NCBI GenBank assembly: GCA_012033335.1
Contig: JAAURB010000046.1
Span: 1 to 40,039, forward strand
Length of the DNA: 40,039 bases
Origin: Oscillatoriales cyanobacterium RM2_1_1
GTDB lineage: Bacteria; Cyanobacteriota; Cyanobacteriia; Cyanobacteriales; Microcoleaceae
Reading direction: 5' to 3'
Positions within the stretch are counted from its first letter, which is position 1. Each line of letters begins with the position of its first letter. Both the position numbers and the translations under genes were made by a program. The notes below the pieces were generated by a model. It was not told where the DNA came from. It worked only from the letters and a program-made list of their open reading frames with translations, and did no database searches. Below, piece by piece: positions 1 through 9,400 of the stretch.

Positions 1-99
1 AAGACGCTCTGTTATTCCAAATCCGTAGAAATGCTGAAGCACTCGATTCGGTTGCTACTTCATTACCTCAAATTCTGGGATGTCCCGATTCCGCAATGA
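1..99 (+). CDS. IS1-family transposase, C-terminal fragment (cut by window edge)
   Basis: Frame 1 is open from the first base and ends at TGA 97-99. The peptide contains KTLCYSKSVEMLKHSIRLLL followed by HYLKFWDVPIPQ. I recognise this as the conserved C-terminus of the cyanobacterial branch of IS1 DDE transposases, where the R/K-TLCYSKS block precedes the last helix. Only 32 residues are visible, so I cannot say whether the full gene is intact. A competing open frame at 3-131 looks less like a known protein and was rejected. Confidence 0.75.
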   Translation, partial: KTLCYSKSVEMLKHSIRLLLHYLKFWDVPIPQ

Positions 100-123
100 T
101 TCATTGCATCATTCAGCAACGCC
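1..123 (+). mobile_element. Right end of an IS1-family insertion sequence (partial)
   Basis: The window opens inside a transposase whose stop codon is at 97-99. About 24 bases further on, the sequence GCATCATTCAGCAACGCC ends at 123. Read outward on the other strand it begins GGCGTTGCTGAATGATGC, which resembles IS1-type terminal inverted repeats (E. coli IS1 ends start GGTGATGCTG). The left end and any target-site duplication lie outside or cannot be verified, so the exact outer border at 123 is an inference. Confidence 0.6.
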
Positions 124-163
124 GGGAATGAATCCTTAAAAGATCTGACAGCTAGAAATCACC

Positions 164-2122
164 CTATCTGCTGGTCAAGACAAACACCCAATCCTGGGCA
201 TCTGGTGGATCCAGCGTGACCGTAGCTTTACCTGAAGTCGTTCCATAGTCCTTGAAGTTTCCGGTTCGGGGGTCATAGAGATCGATATCAAAGGTTTTCT
301 GGCTCTGAGTGGAGTTGCCTAGGTTCAAGGAATAGGCACCGCCATTACCCCGAACATAGGCAACATAAGTATCCCCCAGATCCGCCAAGAGATATTCTGT
401 ACCTGGGCCACTAATCAATTCATCGTGGGGATCCAGGGATTGCCAATCTACAGAGGTAAACAGTTTTTTAACATTCAGAAGATCTTCTTCCCAGTCGTCA
501 TAAATCGGGTTGTTGGGATTGAATGGCCCGTCGGTTTTCAAGCCGGCCCCCCAAACGCTGCCAATCCCCGTCACGACATATCCTCCCGCCATCACACTGT
601 CCCAGGTGGCATTGCGAATCCCTGTCAGGGCATCTTTGCCAACCCAATCAGCATTTTGACGGTTGGCAAGATAATAGCCATATTCAGAATTGACAACGGG
701 CTTGTCATACTTCAGTCCAGCTTCAACCTTGTCGTGGTAGCTGCTGTAGGTCTGCAAATAGTCCCCAAAGCTCATCCAATCTTCTTTGGCAAACCGACTA
801 ACCGAACCGGTTGCATGAATTCCAATCATCCGGTCATGGGGGTCGTTGGCCGCAATCGTTTTTCCAATCTGGCTATAGATATCAGGGGTGAGCTCCTCAT
901 TGAACTCTCCAGAAACTAGGAACACTACATTGTCAGCACTGTACCGGGCTGTAATGTATTCTGCGAAATCCAGTCGTTCCTGTTGGGTATCAAAATTTTC
1001 AGCCCAACTTTGTGACCAGTTCAGCATGAATCCTAGGGTGATTCCTTTGCTGTTGGCGTATTCCACTCGCTGGTCGAGTTCCTGGAAGAAACCAGGATTC
1101 ACCTTTTCACCTGGATCCCCCGTCCAGGGAATTCCTCCTTCATTGCTGCGCGTCCAGTCTTCAAAATTGCTCATGGCTGCATGGATATAGGTAAATCCTT
1201 GCTTGGCCCTGGTGTCAATATAGTCGAAGACTGTATTTCTATTTAAATTCTCAGCCGGATCAGAATTGCCTAGTCGCCATTGGGTATCCCCGAGTAAATA
1301 GTAATTGGAGCCATTTTCGTATTGAAAATGGGTTGGGTGTTGGGGATCGGGTTCAATGCCACCTTTGTTAGACGAGTTGGTCACGTTAAATGACCCAGAC
1401 TTGCCATTGAGGGCAGAATCGTTAGAGCTAATGGTGTATGTCCACTTCCCCGTCACCTCCGGTGAGAATCGCAGCTTCCAGTCATCCCCCCCATCCCAAA
1501 ATAGGGGAATTTCATAGGTTTTGTTGTCTGGCCCGGTGAAGTTGGCTTTAGCATCCACCTGCCCGTAAGGATTGGAGTAGTCTTTGCCGTCTTTGAAATT
1601 GGCTTCAAAGATATCGAATTTGCCGATACTTCCCGACGGGGTTGGTACGGGTGCAGGAACCGGAGATGGAGTTGGGCTGGGAGTAGGTGTTGGGTTGGGT
1701 GTTGGACTAGGAATAGGAGCCGTTCCACCGTCAACATAGCTAAATTCAGAGTCCTTTAAATTCAACTTGCCATTGACTGCCACGATCACGTCGCCCTGAT
1801 ATTTGATATGGGTGGATTTCTGATCTGCACTGATTTTCAGAGAATAGTCGCCGGGGTCTCCGTGAAGTTGAATCCTATCTCCTTCCGATGCAGAAAAGTC
1901 CACAATCCGGGCAATGTTACTCCAGTTCTGGAGATTGTAGTAACTCTGAGTTTCATCTCCCAAGACAAAAACATCTGCTCCACTGCCACCGATCAGCTGA
2001 TCTTTTTGCGGACTATTAGGATTTTTGGGCTCGACTCCAATTAGAGTGTCGTTTCCAGCCTGACCAAATAACTTATCATTACCTGAAGTGCCCTTCAAAA
2101 CATCGTTACCGTTGGTTCCCAT
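164..2122 (-). CDS. Secreted RTX-tagged DUF5060/DUF4038 putative glycoside hydrolase
   Basis: This is a 652-residue protein. Residues 1-115 carry RTX-like repeats (GTSGNDKLFGQAGNDTLIG) and a module with SGADVFVLGDETQSYYNLQN and GDRIQLHGDPGDYSLK. A Pro/Thr/Ser linker covers about 135-165. A DUF5060 beta-sandwich follows (about 170-250), and then a DUF4038 barrel (about 255-560; YYLLGDTQWRLG, FMLNWSQSW, VFLVSGEFNEE, VNSEYGYY). DUF4038 is the fold of GH140-type apiosidases, so cleavage of a branched polysaccharide is inferred; the substrate is unknown. RTX repeats bind calcium and usually mark type I secretion. I chose ATG 2122 because AGGAG sits 8 bases upstream. An ATG at 2137 overlaps the stop of the preceding gene (TAATG) and would place that ribosome site inside the gene. 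Confidence 0.85.
   Translation of the reverse strand: MGTNGNDVLKGTSGNDKLFGQAGNDTLIGVEPKNPNSPQKDQLIGGSGADVFVLGDETQSYYNLQNWSNIARIVDFSASEGDRIQLHGDPGDYSLKISADQKSTHIKYQGDVIVAVNGKLNLKDSEFSYVDGGTAPIPSPTPNPTPTPSPTPSPVPAPVPTPSGSIGKFDIFEANFKDGKDYSNPYGQVDAKANFTGPDNKTYEIPLFWDGGDDWKLRFSPEVTGKWTYTISSNDSALNGKSGSFNVTNSSNKGGIEPDPQHPTHFQYENGSNYYLLGDTQWRLGNSDPAENLNRNTVFDYIDTRAKQGFTYIHAAMSNFEDWTRSNEGGIPWTGDPGEKVNPGFFQELDQRVEYANSKGITLGFMLNWSQSWAENFDTQQERLDFAEYITARYSADNVVFLVSGEFNEELTPDIYSQIGKTIAANDPHDRMIGIHATGSVSRFAKEDWMSFGDYLQTYSSYHDKVEAGLKYDKPVVNSEYGYYLANRQNADWVGKDALTGIRNATWDSVMAGGYVVTGIGSVWGAGLKTDGPFNPNNPIYDDWEEDLLNVKKLFTSVDWQSLDPHDELISGPGTEYLLADLGDTYVAYVRGNGGAYSLNLGNSTQSQKTFDIDLYDPRTGNFKDYGTTSGKATVTLDPPDAQDWVFVLTSR
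1733..2119. repeat. 387-bp direct repeat, copy A (RTX module)
   Basis: This aligns without gaps to 3231-3617, with about 20 mismatches over 387 bases. Only five of those lie in the first ~280 bases. It encodes the N-terminal RTX/FVLG module of the DUF4038 protein. Mismatches cluster toward the gene start, in the GxxGND repeats. Confidence 0.9.
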
Positions 2123-2767
2123 GATAGATCTCCTCATTAAAATAAACTACTGTTATTAGCGGTAGCGGCAGGGGAGGAATTTTCGGCCCAACCCAAGCGT
2201 TCGACCCAATCCCCTAAGAATTCATCTGCCCATTGGCTCACAGTCCCGGCTCCGTCGAAGGTTCGAGGGCGGCCATAAGTCGTTGCTGCCATGTCCTCCC
2301 GATCCTCGTATTTATTTGTAGTGCCCGAAACCAATTTATACTGGCCTCCCCAACTGGGTTTGGAAGGATCAAGATCGTTTGCTGACCAGGGATCAATTAA
2401 AGGAAGAAAGGAAGGGGAGTCACCCATTTTGAGAATATCTCCGCCCACCCGACGCTCAGTTGAGAGGATGAATTGATCCGCTAGGGCGCTATCTCGCCCG
2501 TCAATAAATTTGTCAGGAAAAGTGCCAGGATTACCGTACTTACTTGATTTCCAGGCATAGGAGCCTCGAAAGGTTGAGCTGGAATCAACGAGTAATAGAT
2601 CTTTTGCTCCCGTCAAAATGTCCATCGCTTTGTCATCTTCATTTGCCCCGCCATTCCCGGCAATGGCGTAGACCATCATGTTTTTGGCAATTGATGGATC
2701 ACGGGCCACCGCGATCGCCGCATCGGTTGGTGATCCCCAGGTTAAAACGTGCAATTTATCTTGTGGG

Positions 2768-2783
2768 GAGGCTTTTTTGCCTC
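2768..2783 (-). other. Hairpin with slippery A6 loop at the frame break
   Basis: The coding strand reads GAGGC-AAAAAA-GCCTC, a perfect 5-bp stem with the six A in the loop. In the upstream frame the heptamer A-AAA-AAG (2778-2772) is phased as in known -1 frameshift sites such as dnaX. A -1 slip moves translation into the downstream frame at GCC (2772). A second possible stem (CCCCA with TGGGG) lies just downstream. Whether this is functional or a one-base sequence loss is unresolved. Confidence 0.5.
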
Positions 2784-3230
2784 ACTAATGATTGCTTCTG
2801 CACCTGGATTTGGAGCCCCAATACTCTGCCCCTCATCTAGTGTTTTTGGCGCTCCTAGATAGGTGATCGAATCGAGATCAGCGGGCGTTGGGAAATCCCC
2901 CCAAGTCTTCAGGTTGTTGTAGTCTTTAGCATAGGCATCAAGGATAGAGTCTACAACCTTCAGCCCATCACTGGGAGAACGATCACTATCGGCTGATGGG
3001 GAAGCAATAATTCCTTTGAAATCCACCTCATTGCCATAAAACAGGGCATGAATAAGGGATTGTTCATCATCCCCGTCGCCGCCACCAATATCGGTTGAAA
3101 TGATAACTCTGGGCTTATCAGAGTTATCAGGTTGAAGTGTTGGATTTGGTGTTGGAATAGGAGTAGGAGTAGGGGTTGGAGCTGGTGGTGGGGTAGGAAT
3201 AGGGATTGGAGTAACGGCCCCGTCACCGCC

Positions 3231-3617
3231 AACATAGCTAAATTCAGAGCCCTTTAAATTCAACTTGCCATTGACTGCCGCGATCACGTCGCCCTGATAT
3301 TTGATATGGGTGGATTTCTGATCTGCACTGATTTTCAGAGAATAGTCGCCGGGGTCTCCGTGAAGTTGAATCCTATCTCCTTCCGATGCAGAAAAGTCCA
3401 GAATCCGAGCAATGTTACTCCAGTTCTGGAGATTGTAGTAACTCTGAGTTTCATCTCCCAAGACAAAAACATCTGCTCCACTGCCACCGATCAGCTGATC
3501 TTTTTGCGGACTATTGGGATTTTTGAGATCGACTCCAACTAAGGTGTCGTTTCCAGCCTGACCAGAGAGCTGGTCGTTGCCAGAAGTGCCCTTTAAGACA
3601 TCGTTACCGTTGGTTCC
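3231..3617. repeat. 387-bp direct repeat, copy B (RTX module)
   Basis: Partner of 1733-2119 in the neighbouring DUF1593 gene: the same length, no gaps, about 95 percent identical. It points to recent duplication or gene conversion of the secretion/calcium module between adjacent genes. Confidence 0.9.
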
Positions 3618-3905
3618 AACAATTTTTGCCATTAGTCGTAAGACTCCTTAGTGAATTGCTTAGAGAGTTAATTGCTTAGAGCTGAGGTTCTCTGGCCAAT
3701 TTGTGGTCAGTTGCTCCCTGAGAAAGTTGCACGCCATTCGTTTCTGCGCGGTTGGTTGGAGACTTTTTGGAAAATGCTTGGAGAATATTTGGGAGAGTGT
3801 TCAGCTTTCAGGTGATAGCAGCACCCCGCCACCTGTTTCTATGGTGATAAAAGCCCGAGAAGCTTTATGGGTATTGGATCTGGCCTGAGGTTAGGAGAAT
3901 GCAGG

Positions 3906-3933
3906 TTGACATTGGGCCATTGACATTGGGCCA
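3906..3933. repeat. 14-bp tandem duplication in the 3633-4033 intergenic stretch
   Basis: TTGACATTGGGCCA occurs twice head-to-tail. It lies between the stop of the EFSNEVWN-type protein gene and the start of the DUF1593 gene. The rest of 3633-4033 shows short CAGG(T/C)T-rich similarities but no gene that I can support. Confidence 0.7.
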
Positions 3934-4033
3934 GTCAAACCTGACAGTCTCAGGGAATAATCAGGTTTCATTGAATAGCTATCTAGAATCAGGCTCCAAC
4001 ACCCCCAAACTGGCCTGATTCAAGGAGAGAGTG

Positions 4034-5994
4034 TTAGACAAAGATAAACTGACTACTGTTGTTCAAGTCGAGAGTTACCCCACCTGGAACAAGACCGATC
4101 ACTTCATTCACGGGCCCACTGGTTTCAAAAATTCGAGTCGAACCATTAATTGTTTTCAGCGAATAGTCCTCAGCGGAACCATGGAGCTGAATCCTGTCCT
4201 CACCGAGGGTAAAGTTTTTTAGCGTGGCTCGACCCGCCCAACTTTTGCCCAAGTTAGAAGCGTTATCGTCATAGAATGCCGTCTCAGAATTACCCAAAAC
4301 AAATAGGTTGGCATTGGAATTGCCTATCAAGGTGTCCTTTTCTCCGGCCCCTGGATTGGGTTTGTTTTGATTGACTCCAATGATGGGCTTGCCTGCAAAA
4401 ACTTCGGAATTTTTGGGGGGTTCAGGAGTGGGAGTAGGAGTAGGATTGGGAGTAGGATTGGGCGTTGAAGTAGGCGGTGAACTACCCTGAGAATTGGTCA
4501 GCCAGTCTTGAATGACATCATACTTGGGTGAGCTTTTTTGATAGAGACTCTCGCGAGCGCCCCAACTCCCCCACTTACCGTAGGGGCTGACATCACTGAA
4601 ATGAGCAAATAAACCATCTCCTGTGAGGTCATCCCACTGTTCAAAATATTGATTGTAGACGGCTCCCATCCGAGGATCGCGATTGGCCGCAACGAACAGG
4701 TCAACAATAGCCTTGTTGTTCTCCATGCCATTGTGACGAGGAGCAATGTGTTGACCCCCTTCATAGGCCACCAGATCTAAGCCTTCTTTCTCGGCTAAGT
4801 CAACATAGTCTGAGATCAATTCCCCAGCCTTGTGAATGGATCCCCCTTTGTCACCCTTAGGTAATACCCCACCCTGAGTGATCTCCTTGAAGAGTTGATC
4901 CAGAGCAAACTGAGTCCCTTTCTTTGTCCAACCTTCAATTGCAGCAATGTTCTGTTGCTCAGCCAAAGGAAGTCCAAAGTATGGAGCAATGGCGATCGCA
5001 TCAATCCCGGCTTCCTCATAGGAAAGCCCAGCGGATTTGATGGCGTCCAGGGAACTGGTAGCAGTGGTAGTATTGGTGGCCTTTGCACCCAGTACACCGA
5101 TCACCCTGTCTTGTCCTGCACCAAACACATCGTCCAGATCTGGGTGACTTCCGAGGTGCGCTTGCCAAACCAGGCGCGATCTGGAGATTTTGACTTTGGA
5201 AATTCCTTTTCACCTTGCTGACGGGCGTACTGAGTTTGTTGAAATGAGTTATTCCAAACCTCATTAGAAAACTCAACATAGACCTCTAATTTAGGATCTA
5301 GGTTGTCTTTTACAGACTGGGCAAAATTGCGAACATATTCATCAGTGGCCAGATGGGGCATAGTAAACCAGGGGTCAATCCCAGTCTCATTGGCCAGTTC
5401 CACCATGATTTCAACCGGAACCCCTTCCCCAACATAGTTGGCATCATCGGGTTCTACTCGCTCGTTCCATTTCCCTGCTTCAGAACCATTAGTGCCCATC
5501 CAATCCATGAACCGGAGAACTTTATATCCTTCCAAGCTCTCTAAAAAGTCAGGATTGAAGGTTTGAGACTGGGCGATATTCTCATATTGTTTAGGAACAA
5601 TCTGAATATCACGAATATAGTCTCCGGTGCCCTTGGGGTCAGTCGCCGTAATACTCAGTTGAGCATTTGCGTTGGGTTCTACACGAATCACATCCCGACC
5701 CGGCTTAGAAGCGGATTCAATTTTAGTGGCACCGCTACCATATTTAATGGTGCCTTGTCCCTCGTAGGACACCACAAACTGCTCACCCAGATTGTTATTA
5801 GGGAAGAGAGTTGTGACAGACGCTCCTCCTTTCAAGGATTTTACCCAGCCATCTTGATCAAATTCGACCTGATTCTCTTTACCATTAGCACTCCAGTCGC
5901 GAGAACTTTTAAAGTAGTCAACGAAGGGATACTGTGGTGAAAAATTAGCAATCCCATTGAGATTAGTACCAAGTGGAAACGCTGAGTTATTCAT
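4034..5994 (-). pseudogene. RTX-tagged glycoside-hydrolase-like protein (EFSNEVWN motif), frame-interrupted at 5134
   Basis: The first frame starts at ATG 5994 (AGGAG seven bases upstream; a TTG at 6000 is less likely) with LGTNLNGIANFSPQYPFVDY. It runs through NETGIDPWFTMPHLATDEYV and VYVEFSNEVWNNSFQQ to a stop just past 5101. The second frame, entered at GAC 5134, continues DDVFGAGQDRVIGVLGA to 4034. Joined, it is 653 residues. The (E/N)FSNEVWN block resembles the acid/base region of TIM-barrel glycosidases, but I cannot name a GH family. After a Pro/Thr linker (about 500-530), the C-terminus carries the module that the two neighbours have at their N-terminus (LFVLGNSETAFYDD, EDRIQLHGSAEDYSLK). 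The break is TGGAC where TGGGAC is expected: one G missing. Confidence 0.78.
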
Positions 5995-6000
5995 AATCAA

Positions 6001-6964
6001 ACTCCTGATTACGAGGATGTGCAGAAGTAGATATTGCCCCTGGTTTAGTCAATGGAGAAATTGGAAAGCATTTACGAAGGCTGCAATTTCGAGAAACTAC
6101 AACTGCTTTGCAAGAATGATGCACTGAACTGATGCATAGGACATAATGTCCTAGAAAAGTTATTGAGAAACCTGGAGAACCGAACTTGCGATTCCTACCT
6201 TGGGAGAGTTTGCAATCGTTGGGACAGCTCAAACGTCAGATATTTCTCTGGTGCTTAGGTCAGTCTTGATCAAACTTTGAAACTGATTCGACCCCTTTGT
6301 AAATATACATGGAACCCATAACTTTTAATACAACTGCTGCCATCTGTTAAACCATGGGAAAGGATAACTTCAGATAGAACAGAGTCAAGTTGAACAAAAC
6401 TCTTCTACTCCACAATACTAAAGTAAACATTTGACATGAAATACCCTTGTCAAGCAGAGTAAAGTTCCCTGGTTGAAACACTCTAGTTGAAACAGTTCAA
6501 AGAATCCTGATTGACCCTGAATAAATTACTTGATTGGTCTGACAATGCCTCAGGGCATATACTCTACAGAACCAGTAAATGATGTCCAAGTAGATGCAGT
6601 AAAACCCCAGCCACAAAACCATAATACTGTGGAAAAATTTGGAACTTGATTCACTTAAAAACCCTTAGAGCTAGCGATTTGGTAGAATTCAGGCCCGACA
6701 TATAGCACCTCCTAAATTCTCAGATAACCCAAGCAGAATACCGACTCACAATGTGCCCCCAATATGCAAGATCTTAACTTCTATCAAGACTCCTATCAAG
6801 ACTTGCTCTGTAAACTCTCCAAGCATCAATGTAAAGGAACCGTAAAGCTCTCCTTTTAAATTTGTGCCACTTTTATAATTGGCATAGATTTATTGAAAAT
6901 ATTGCATTGGAATAACTTATGTGGGAACAGCAATCGAGCCAGTTCTTTATTAACTATTGAGAAA
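6001..6964. other. Long non-coding stretch upstream of the RTX-glycosidase cluster
   Basis: No open frame here looks like a protein. Structures seen are TAGGACAT-A-ATGTCCTA at 6137-6153, a near-perfect palindrome about 145 bases upstream of ATG 5994, TTGACA with inverted TGTCAA at 6431-6453, and a direct repeat GTTGAAACA at 6472-6480 and 6486-6494. These could be operators for the cluster, but nothing shows which protein binds. Confidence 0.45.
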
Positions 6965-8944
6965 TCAACCAATCGCTTCTTTCAGGGCATTTTGAGCCAT
7001 GGAAGCGATCGCCTGATCCGTTGCCTTTGGCAGGTGATAATAGCGTCCGCCAGCGGTCTGGGCCAATTCTTTGGCAAAGCCGGTGGAAATGAATTTACTT
7101 TCGGTATCAATCACCAACAGCTTGATCCCCAATCCCCGAATTTTTCCAGCAATTTCTAGTAATTCCCCTTTGATATCAGGCTTTTCTCCTTCCAGCATAG
7201 GTTCGCCCAGGGATCTGGCCAGAGGAATATTGCCCCGTCCATCCGTAATTGCCACCACGACAACCTGACCAATATCTCCAGATTGACGGGCATTCACCCC
7301 AACTCGCACCGCTTGGGTCAAACCATGGGCCAGGGGAGATCCTCCCCCACAGGGCATCCGCTCTAGTCGTCGTCGGGCCGCCGTGATCGAACGGGTGGGG
7401 GGCAGTAATACTTCTGCCTGCTCCCCTCGGAAAGGAATCAGAGCCACCTGATCGCGGCTTTGATAGGCTTCTGTGAGTAATTGCATTACGGCTCCCTTAG
7501 CAGATTGCATGCGGTTCAGGGCCATTGACCCCGAGGCATCGACTACGAATACAACCAGGGCACCTGATTTACGGGCCAACCGTTTAGCCCGAATGTCCCC
7601 CGATTCTACAATTACGCTCCGATCCGGATAGCGCAATCGCCGGGATTTTTGGTAAGGGGCTGCAGCCCTCAGGGTCGCATCTACAGCAATTCGCCTGACT
7701 TTTCCCTTGGGCAGCATCGGCTTCACATAGCGTCCCCGATCCTCGGAGAAAATCATTGTCCGACTCCCGGATTTGCCTTGGCGATTGGCCATCTGGGCAA
7801 AATACAGTACACTTTCATCCAAAAGCACTCCTTCTGGATCGAACATGAACTCCTCTGGAATATTGGTCGGATCGTCCTCTGGGGTTTCAGAATTATCTTC
7901 CTCTTCCGGCTCCTCCGGTTCCGATTCGGACTGATCTTGAGGGGGCGGGGGCGGTGGGGGCGGTTGATCCTCTGGTGGCTCAACAAACAGAGCTCGGGGC
8001 ACAATCACCAGTTCTACAGCCCGTCGCAGATCTTCGGCGTTCACCTCGGTGCGACCCTCTAGGGCGGCAGCGGCTTTGGCTACCCTGACGGCAAACAGTT
8101 CGGCCCGGTGACCTCGAACTCCCCCTCGGATGGCCTCCTGGACTAGATAGAGAATCTGTTCTGATTGAATGGTGACATCTTTGAGCCATTCCCGGGCCAG
8201 TAAAATTTGGGTTTTTAAGTTGTCAATTTCCTCAGTGTACTGCTGTAGAAAAGCCTCAGGGGATTGGGCGTAGCTCAAGACCCGGTCAACCGCAGCCACC
8301 CGCTGATCCAGACTCAATACCCCGTCGGCGGAAAGGGCGATCGCAATTCGATCCAACAAATGCTCTCGCAGGGGGCCTTCTTCTGGATTGTAGGTTGCAA
8401 TAAATAAAGGCCGACAGGGATGGGTAAAGCTAATACCCTCCCGTTCGATTTGATTGCGGCCCTCCGTCAGTACCGTCAGTAATAAATTGGCGATATTGTC
8501 GTCGAGGAGGTTGATTTCATCCACGTAGAGCACGCCACGATGGGCCGTTGCCAATAGACCCGGTTGAAAAATAGTTGCCCCCTGGTTCACCGACTGCTCC
8601 ACATCTACAGAACCCAGAAGTCGATCTTCCGTCACCCCCAAGGGAATTTGCACGAAAGCGGTAGGAATGACTGCTGTGGTTGCCTCTGGGGCATGATCTT
8701 CTGGTTCTAGGTTGGCGATCGCCCCCTTGACCACCTCAATCGGGGGTAACAAGGTATGGAGGGCCCTTGCCATCACAGATTTGGCTGTGCCTCGCCGTCC
8801 GGCGATCACCACTCCTCCCAGTCCCGGATCAACGGCGACTAGAAGCAGGGCCAACTTAATCGCTTCCTGGCCAATCACGGCAGTCAAGGGAAATGTGGCT
8901 TGGGGTGAAACGGTTACAGTCATGGAGTTTGGGGGAATTGACAT
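6965..8944 (-). CDS. chlD: Magnesium chelatase subunit D
   Basis: ChlD works with ChlI and ChlH to insert Mg2+ into protoporphyrin IX using ATP, the first committed step of chlorophyll synthesis. The 659-residue protein has an N-terminal AAA+ domain with a Walker A-like GRRGTAKS at 49-56 and [10 protein letters not shown] as Walker B. A polyproline then acidic linker lies near 320-350. The C-terminal von Willebrand A domain has the MIDAS motif DASGS near 468-472. Length and domain order are normal for cyanobacterial ChlD. ATG 8944 is preferred over the TTG one codon earlier. No ChlI or ChlH gene is in the window. Confidence 0.97.
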   Translation of the reverse strand: MSIPPNSMTVTVSPQATFPLTAVIGQEAIKLALLLVAVDPGLGGVVIAGRRGTAKSVMARALHTLLPPIEVVKGAIANLEPEDHAPEATTAVIPTAFVQIPLGVTEDRLLGSVDVEQSVNQGATIFQPGLLATAHRGVLYVDEINLLDDNIANLLLTVLTEGRNQIEREGISFTHPCRPLFIATYNPEEGPLREHLLDRIAIALSADGVLSLDQRVAAVDRVLSYAQSPEAFLQQYTEEIDNLKTQILLAREWLKDVTIQSEQILYLVQEAIRGGVRGHRAELFAVRVAKAAAALEGRTEVNAEDLRRAVELVIVPRALFVEPPEDQPPPPPPPPQDQSESEPEEPEEEDNSETPEDDPTNIPEEFMFDPEGVLLDESVLYFAQMANRQGKSGSRTMIFSEDRGRYVKPMLPKGKVRRIAVDATLRAAAPYQKSRRLRYPDRSVIVESGDIRAKRLARKSGALVVFVVDASGSMALNRMQSAKGAVMQLLTEAYQSRDQVALIPFRGEQAEVLLPPTRSITAARRRLERMPCGGGSPLAHGLTQAVRVGVNARQSGDIGQVVVVAITDGRGNIPLARSLGEPMLEGEKPDIKGELLEIAGKIRGLGIKLLVIDTESKFISTGFAKELAQTAGGRYYHLPKATDQAIASMAQNALKEAIG

Positions 8945-9088
8945 CAAGCTTTAACTATAACAGTAAACCCTGGCAAAGGCGGAAGCTCCTCAAACCAGAT
9001 CTGGTTAAAGGGGTCTTCCAGGGGCATTCCCAATTTTGCGAGGCCCTGAGTCAAGTCCCTCCGATATGGTCAGGGGTGTGAATACCGT

Positions 9089-9112
9089 GGAACAGCCATC
9101 TCGGCTGTTTCC
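9089..9112. repeat. Dispersed hairpin repeat (GGAACAGCC..GGCTGTTTCC)
   Basis: An imperfect inverted repeat with loop ATCT between chlD and the divergent Calx-beta gene. A related hairpin lies at 26449-26472, so this looks like a dispersed intergenic repeat family rather than a local operator. Confidence 0.55.
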
Positions 9113-9258
9113 CAGCAGACAATGTGCCTGCCCCACAGACTGTTCATCAGATTTGATAGAGATTTCTGGGGATATTTAGGTGGAAACCATGATGTTTCAA
9201 GCATCTCTCTTTTTTTGAAAACTCTTGTCGATCCCCTCAGATTAACGGGCAAAGCTTG

Positions 9259-9313
9259 TACAAACTTCATACAAACTTCATATAAACCCCATACAAACCT
9301 TACAAAAACTTTA
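9259..9313 (+). promoter_or_regulatory. Five-unit 11-bp tandem array, candidate response-regulator operator
   Basis: Units are TACAAACTTCA, TACAAACTTCA, TATAAACCCCA, TACAAACCTTA and CAAAAACTTTA, each exactly 11 bases, about 90 bases upstream of the ATG at 9401. An 11-bp spacing of direct repeats is the geometry bound by OmpR/PhoB-family regulators. The core only partly matches cyanobacterial Pho boxes, so the regulator is not identified. Confidence 0.5.
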
Positions 9314-9400
9314 TTCATCAGTACTAAACCGATCCTGACCAAGGACAAGGGTTGAAGAAGAGATAAGCAGGCAATTATTTTAACCCTTAAGGGAACCTTC

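Larger units (their letters stand above)
2137..3632 (-). pseudogene. RTX-tagged DUF1593 (nucleoside-hydrolase-like, cellulose-binding-type) protein, frame-interrupted at 2772
   Basis: Two overlapping frames encode one protein. ATG 3632 (AAGGAG upstream) gives the RTX module (1-135), a Pro/Thr linker and the start of a DUF1593 domain (PRVIISTDIGGGDGDDEQS, FKGIIASPSAD). It stops at 2742 after EAKKPPHKINCTF. The frame starting near 2772 continues as KKASPQDKLHVLTWGSPTDA to TAA 2137-2139. Joined, it is 498 residues, a plausible full length. DUF1593 proteins resemble nucleoside hydrolases and occur in polysaccharide-degrading loci; the reaction here is unknown. The break lies at GCA AAA AAG. One lost A, or a -1 shift on A-AAA-AAG, restores the reading frame exactly. 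It is typed as a pseudogene only because the frame is broken as written. Confidence 0.8.

Noticed and set aside
3-131. Open frame at the left edge overlapping the IS1 transposase end
   Set aside because: The overlapping frame 1 gives a recognisable transposase C-terminus; this one has no family features and overlaps the inverted repeat.
3703-3888. 61-residue frame in the 3633-4033 gap
   Set aside because: Low-complexity match to nothing; more likely intergenic.
5987-6232. 81-residue minus-strand frame upstream of the EFSNEVWN-type protein gene
   Set aside because: Cysteine/serine-rich random composition and it overlaps the better start at 5994.
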